Below are positions 61,130-64,000 of a stretch of DNA of 64,000 bases, one piece after another. The position numbers and the translations under genes are program-made. The notes beneath the pieces were generated by a model. That model ran no database searches, was not told the DNA's origin, and saw only the letters and a program-made list of their open reading frames with translations. The DNA is from Tigriopus japonicus (lineage: Eukaryota > Arthropoda > Copepoda > Harpacticoida > Harpacticidae), in assembly GCA_010645155.1 (NCBI GenBank), contig JAAGOF010000086.1, positions 99,553 through 163,552 on the forward strand, read 5' to 3'. Every line of letters starts with the position of its first letter. The first letter of the stretch is position 1.

Positions 61130-61381
61130 TGTAGGATACCTGGTCCTCACTCTCGCATTCAAGGAGTGTTGCTTGAAGAAGCGAGCTCAACGTTGAAGAA
61201 GCTTTCATACCTGGCCAAACGTGTTCACGTATCAGAAATCCCTTTATCTGGTCAGAAACCACGTGATTTGGCAAACCTGAAGGGCCAATGCCGGTATTCA
61301 CGCCTTCTCCAACAAACTCCCATCGCCAAAACAGCCCTTGACAACGTGACCACCGGTGGCGAATTCAAGGCGAACAATTGA
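61130..61381 (+). CDS. Possible terminal exon of an unrecognised gene (partial)
   Basis: TTACTTTCAG/TGTAGG is a fair acceptor, followed by 83 open codons and a TGA, with AATAAA at 61477-61482. The translation (RIPGPHSRIQGVLLEEASST, LKKLSYLAKRVHVSEIPLSG, ALDNVTTGGEFKANN) has balanced composition unlike nearby random frames. No upstream exon, start codon or family was found. It could be a chance frame. Confidence 0.3.
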   Translation, partial: CRIPGPHSRIQGVLLEEASSTLKKLSYLAKRVHVSEIPLSGQKPRDLANLKGQCRYSRLLQQTPIAKTALDNVTTGGEFKANN

Positions 61382-61482
61382 ATGCTACGTGGTCGGTCCT
61401 CAAAGAGACTTCCGAAGCTTGAGTCACAGAAGGGAAAAGGATTTTTCTGGAAACATAGCCTTAACTTATGATAAATAATAAA

Positions 61483-63566
61483 AAATAATTAATTTAAAGC
61501 TAAAGTAAATGCCCCAAAAATGACAGAAAAAATACTCAATTTAGCTTGTGCTTGATTATGAGGGAGAAAAAAGGGAAAATGTGGTGATTGGTTTTGCCTT
61601 TTCAAGTTTCAAATGTTGGCGGGAAACAATGCTTAAAAGCTTTGAAAGTGAAAGACACTTTTTTGCAAATCCTTATGGCTAGTCAAAAACAAGAGAAATT
61701 AATGCCAAACTAACGCTGTTCACTAACGCACAATCATTTTGCCCTTTCCTTCTGTAACACAACTTGTAAAGTATGTGCCACCGTATTCTATTTTTGTGCC
61801 ACTTTCTACTTACCTTCCTTGATTTTTTCATCACACGAGAAATGAGCACACAAACATGACCAAGTCATTCCATGATTCATATTTGCATGTGGTTTTGGGC
61901 ATTAAGTACATCATACCATCTTTTCGCAACTATTATTAATGCCCCCTTGTTAGGCCTGAAAATTTAATGCAAAAACTTTTCTATGCATTTGGACCCGTAT
62001 TTGCAATGGTTTGCATTTCAAGTGATATTTTGCATTTCCTCTTGCATTTTGGAAACTTTTCAGCAAAATTGAGCAGGAAAACGTGATTTTCAAGGTTGAT
62101 GAAGGGATATAATTAGTGATGGACCGAAAGCGCTTTCGGCCGAAATTACGGCCGAAATTTCGTCCGTAAGCAAACAAGCACTATGTAAAATAGAGTTTGA
62201 CAACAAAATCAAAAAAAAAATTGGTCCAAAAACCTCTGAAATTTAAGTTTTCCGATTTTTCAAAATTTGCGACTACCCAACATCGAACACATGAGCATTC
62301 TAAATTTTAAGGCAGATTTTGCATTTGAACAATTTTGTAATCAGCTGCTTTCGGTTTCGGTTACGGTTAAGCCCTCTTTCGGCCGAAACTTTCGGTTTGG
62401 GTTATGAGCCCTTTCGGTCCATCACTGGATATAATTAATTTCAATTCATACGGTCAATTTAGGAAATTTGATTCCAGATGAATAAGTAAACCAGTGATTT
62501 TGCCATCTCGTATTTTTTTTTAAATTTGATTTTTCTAAGACAAACTTCGAAAGATGTGCTATCTTGACAAACAAAGTCATTTTTACGTACAGTAGTTGAA
62601 GGACCGAAGGTTTATGCACCTTACTAATGCTTTTGCCAGGAAGGGCGATTTTTTTGACGATATATGCTCATTTTTCCAAAGTTATGGCTCGAAGAGTCGA
62701 ATTGACAAAAAATTTTTTTTGGAAATGAATAATGATGATTAATGAACAAACTTAATCTGTGGATGTTGTTTCTCAACTTGGATTGGAGGAGTTGTTCTTG
62801 AGGTACAGCAGGGCTGCCAGATGGCGGTTTGGACCGACAGATTTTGGTGTATCTAACGGTTTGAGGCCTCATTTAACCGCGAGATTTTTTTTTGGGCGGG
62901 ACAAAAAAAATCTACTGATATTCTAACGATTTTCCCCATAATTTAGCACAAGGAATTTTCAGTTTGACAGGCAAGAACATTTTGACAGGTTTTTGGCGGT
63001 TTTTACTTGAAAATCGTGAAATTTGGCGTTTTTAAATTAGAGTTTTAGGATCTGTTGAAACCCAACTTGTCACGCTGATTCTGGCAGGATTCAGCGCTAT
63101 TTGGTTCACTCCTCAAGAGAGTTCGAAGTTAAAAAAAATAGTGTGACCAGTTTTTGACTTATTTGGCAATCTCTTTCAATACCATCTTTTTTCATTGGTG
63201 CCTGTTGTTTCAGCCAAAGAACCAAAAGTCGCTTCTATATAAGAGAAGAGCGTGTTGGACAGTCGAAACTACCCTATTAGTAAGGATGGATATTTTGAGC
63301 GAACAAAAGATGCTTTTGAAGCTCAAAAAAAATTACCAAAATGTGCTGGCATGGTAAATAACAAATAGCGTTCTCGGATGGAAAGTAAAATTTGCTGATT
63401 TGCTGATTGGACAAATCCAAATGGCAAGGAAAATTGAAAAAGAGCAAATAATTGCAAAACAAATTTGATTTCATTTCTGACAAGGCTTTTTGATTCACTT
63501 TTTCAGTCAAGTTTGAAGAAATATTTTTCTTATTCTCTTCATGAAACATTGTTTTTTGATAAAGCA
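61483..63566. other. Intergenic, no gene recognised
   Basis: AT-rich; contains the hAT-like element at 62114-62427. No other structure seen. Confidence 0.45.
62114..62427. mobile_element. hAT-like MITE
   Basis: Inverted ends TAGTGATGGACCGAAAG and CTTTCGGTCCATCACTG. Exact 8-bp duplication GATATAAT at 62106-62113 and 62428-62435. The interior has several nested palindromic TTTCGGCCGAAA segments. Confidence 0.9.
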
Positions 63567-63702
63567 TGTGTTATATTCTCATGCTGTCTCTCTTTTTCCA
63601 ACTGCTGTTTGTCTGTCTTTTCGTTCGAGAATAAACTCTCACTTGACTGAGAACAACTGAACCTTGAACGATTGTTCTTGTCCGCCTTTCAATATTCATA
63701 CA
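63567..63702 (+). mobile_element. Possible LTR of a retrotransposon, cut by the window end
   Basis: A segment starting TGTGTTATATTC and ending CATACA contains AATAAA (63631-63636). It is followed at once by TGGCGCAGGTGGAG, which could be a tRNA primer-binding site. A ~165-bp leader then runs to an ATG. The second LTR would lie outside the window, so this rests on layout alone. Confidence 0.3.
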
Positions 63703-63867
63703 TGGCGCAGGTGGAGTAAGCCGTTTTATACGGGAAGAACCTTGCTCCCACTTACTTCCATCCCCGTTGGTTCGGCGATTGATTGGTGACGTCCGCGCTT
63801 GAGACTGGATTGTCTGGCAAAGACAACTTTTGTGGTCGAGGAAGAGGACTAGACCCATTTCATAGCC

Positions 63868-64000
63868 ATGGCGGCCAAAAAGGCGTCAATTCGGACGCAT
63901 AAGGGCTACTTTACGAGGGATCGAAGACTGTTGGATGACATTGCAGCCGGAGAAGATATCGACAAGGATATGGTTCGCTCTATAATTAAAGATCTCCAAG
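63868..64000 (+). CDS. Start of a reading frame, possibly retroelement gag (partial)
   Basis: From the ATG the frame is open to the window edge (44 codons plus one base): MAAKKASIRTHKGYFTRDRR, then LLDDIAAGEDIDKDMVRSII. The opening loosely resembles the N-terminus of BEL/Pao-type Gag proteins, and the upstream sequence could be an LTR and primer-binding site. A host gene's first exon is the alternative. Confidence 0.35.
   Translation, partial: MAAKKASIRTHKGYFTRDRRLLDDIAAGEDIDKDMVRSIIKDLQ

Overview
The window is eukaryotic nuclear DNA. Genes are split by GT-AG introns, many only 50-110 bp long, and several end in AATAAA signals. Noncoding DNA is AT-rich. The recognisable proteins (WAPL, DGK-epsilon, ARMT1, cyclophilin A, a leucine-rich-repeat membrane protein) are animal proteins. 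TTAGG-type repeats and the gene and intron style point to an arthropod, perhaps a copepod or other small crustacean. That placement is inference.

Layout, left to right. 2.57-4.66 kb (-): a two-exon gene for a small secreted propeptide whose intron is almost filled by three inverted-repeat elements. 7.54-10.94 kb (+): a six-exon LRR type I membrane protein. 13.38-16.96 kb (-): ARMT1 in six exons. 17.79-19.41 kb (+): an intronless WW-domain/RS-domain protein, head-to-head with ARMT1. 19.61-21.06 and 24.40-25.76 kb (-): two tandem paralogs of a small secreted protein with a miniature collagen stretch. 28.29-36.78 kb (-): the cohesin-release factor WAPL in 12 exons, with a 261-base assembly gap in its second intron. 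42.70-45.74 kb (+): diacylglycerol kinase epsilon in eight exons. 48.52-48.98 kb (-): the last exon of an unrecognised gene. 57.01-59.15 kb (-): cyclophilin A in three exons. 61.13-61.38 kb (+): a weakly supported terminal exon. 63.57 kb to the end: what looks like the start of an LTR retroelement.

The reading frames join without a break across every junction in the WAPL, DGKE, ARMT1, LRR, cyclophilin and collagen-like models. The genes are unrelated housekeeping or secreted functions and do not form a pathway.

The other main theme is mobile DNA. At least eight short non-autonomous elements have hAT-like termini, and five of them have exact 8-bp target duplications. There are two foldback elements with arms made of short tandem repeats (one with a 10-bp duplication), several long-inverted-repeat elements, two tRNA-derived SINE-like sequences, and three 5'-truncated copies of one non-LTR retrotransposon tail. 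Most lie in introns or next to genes.
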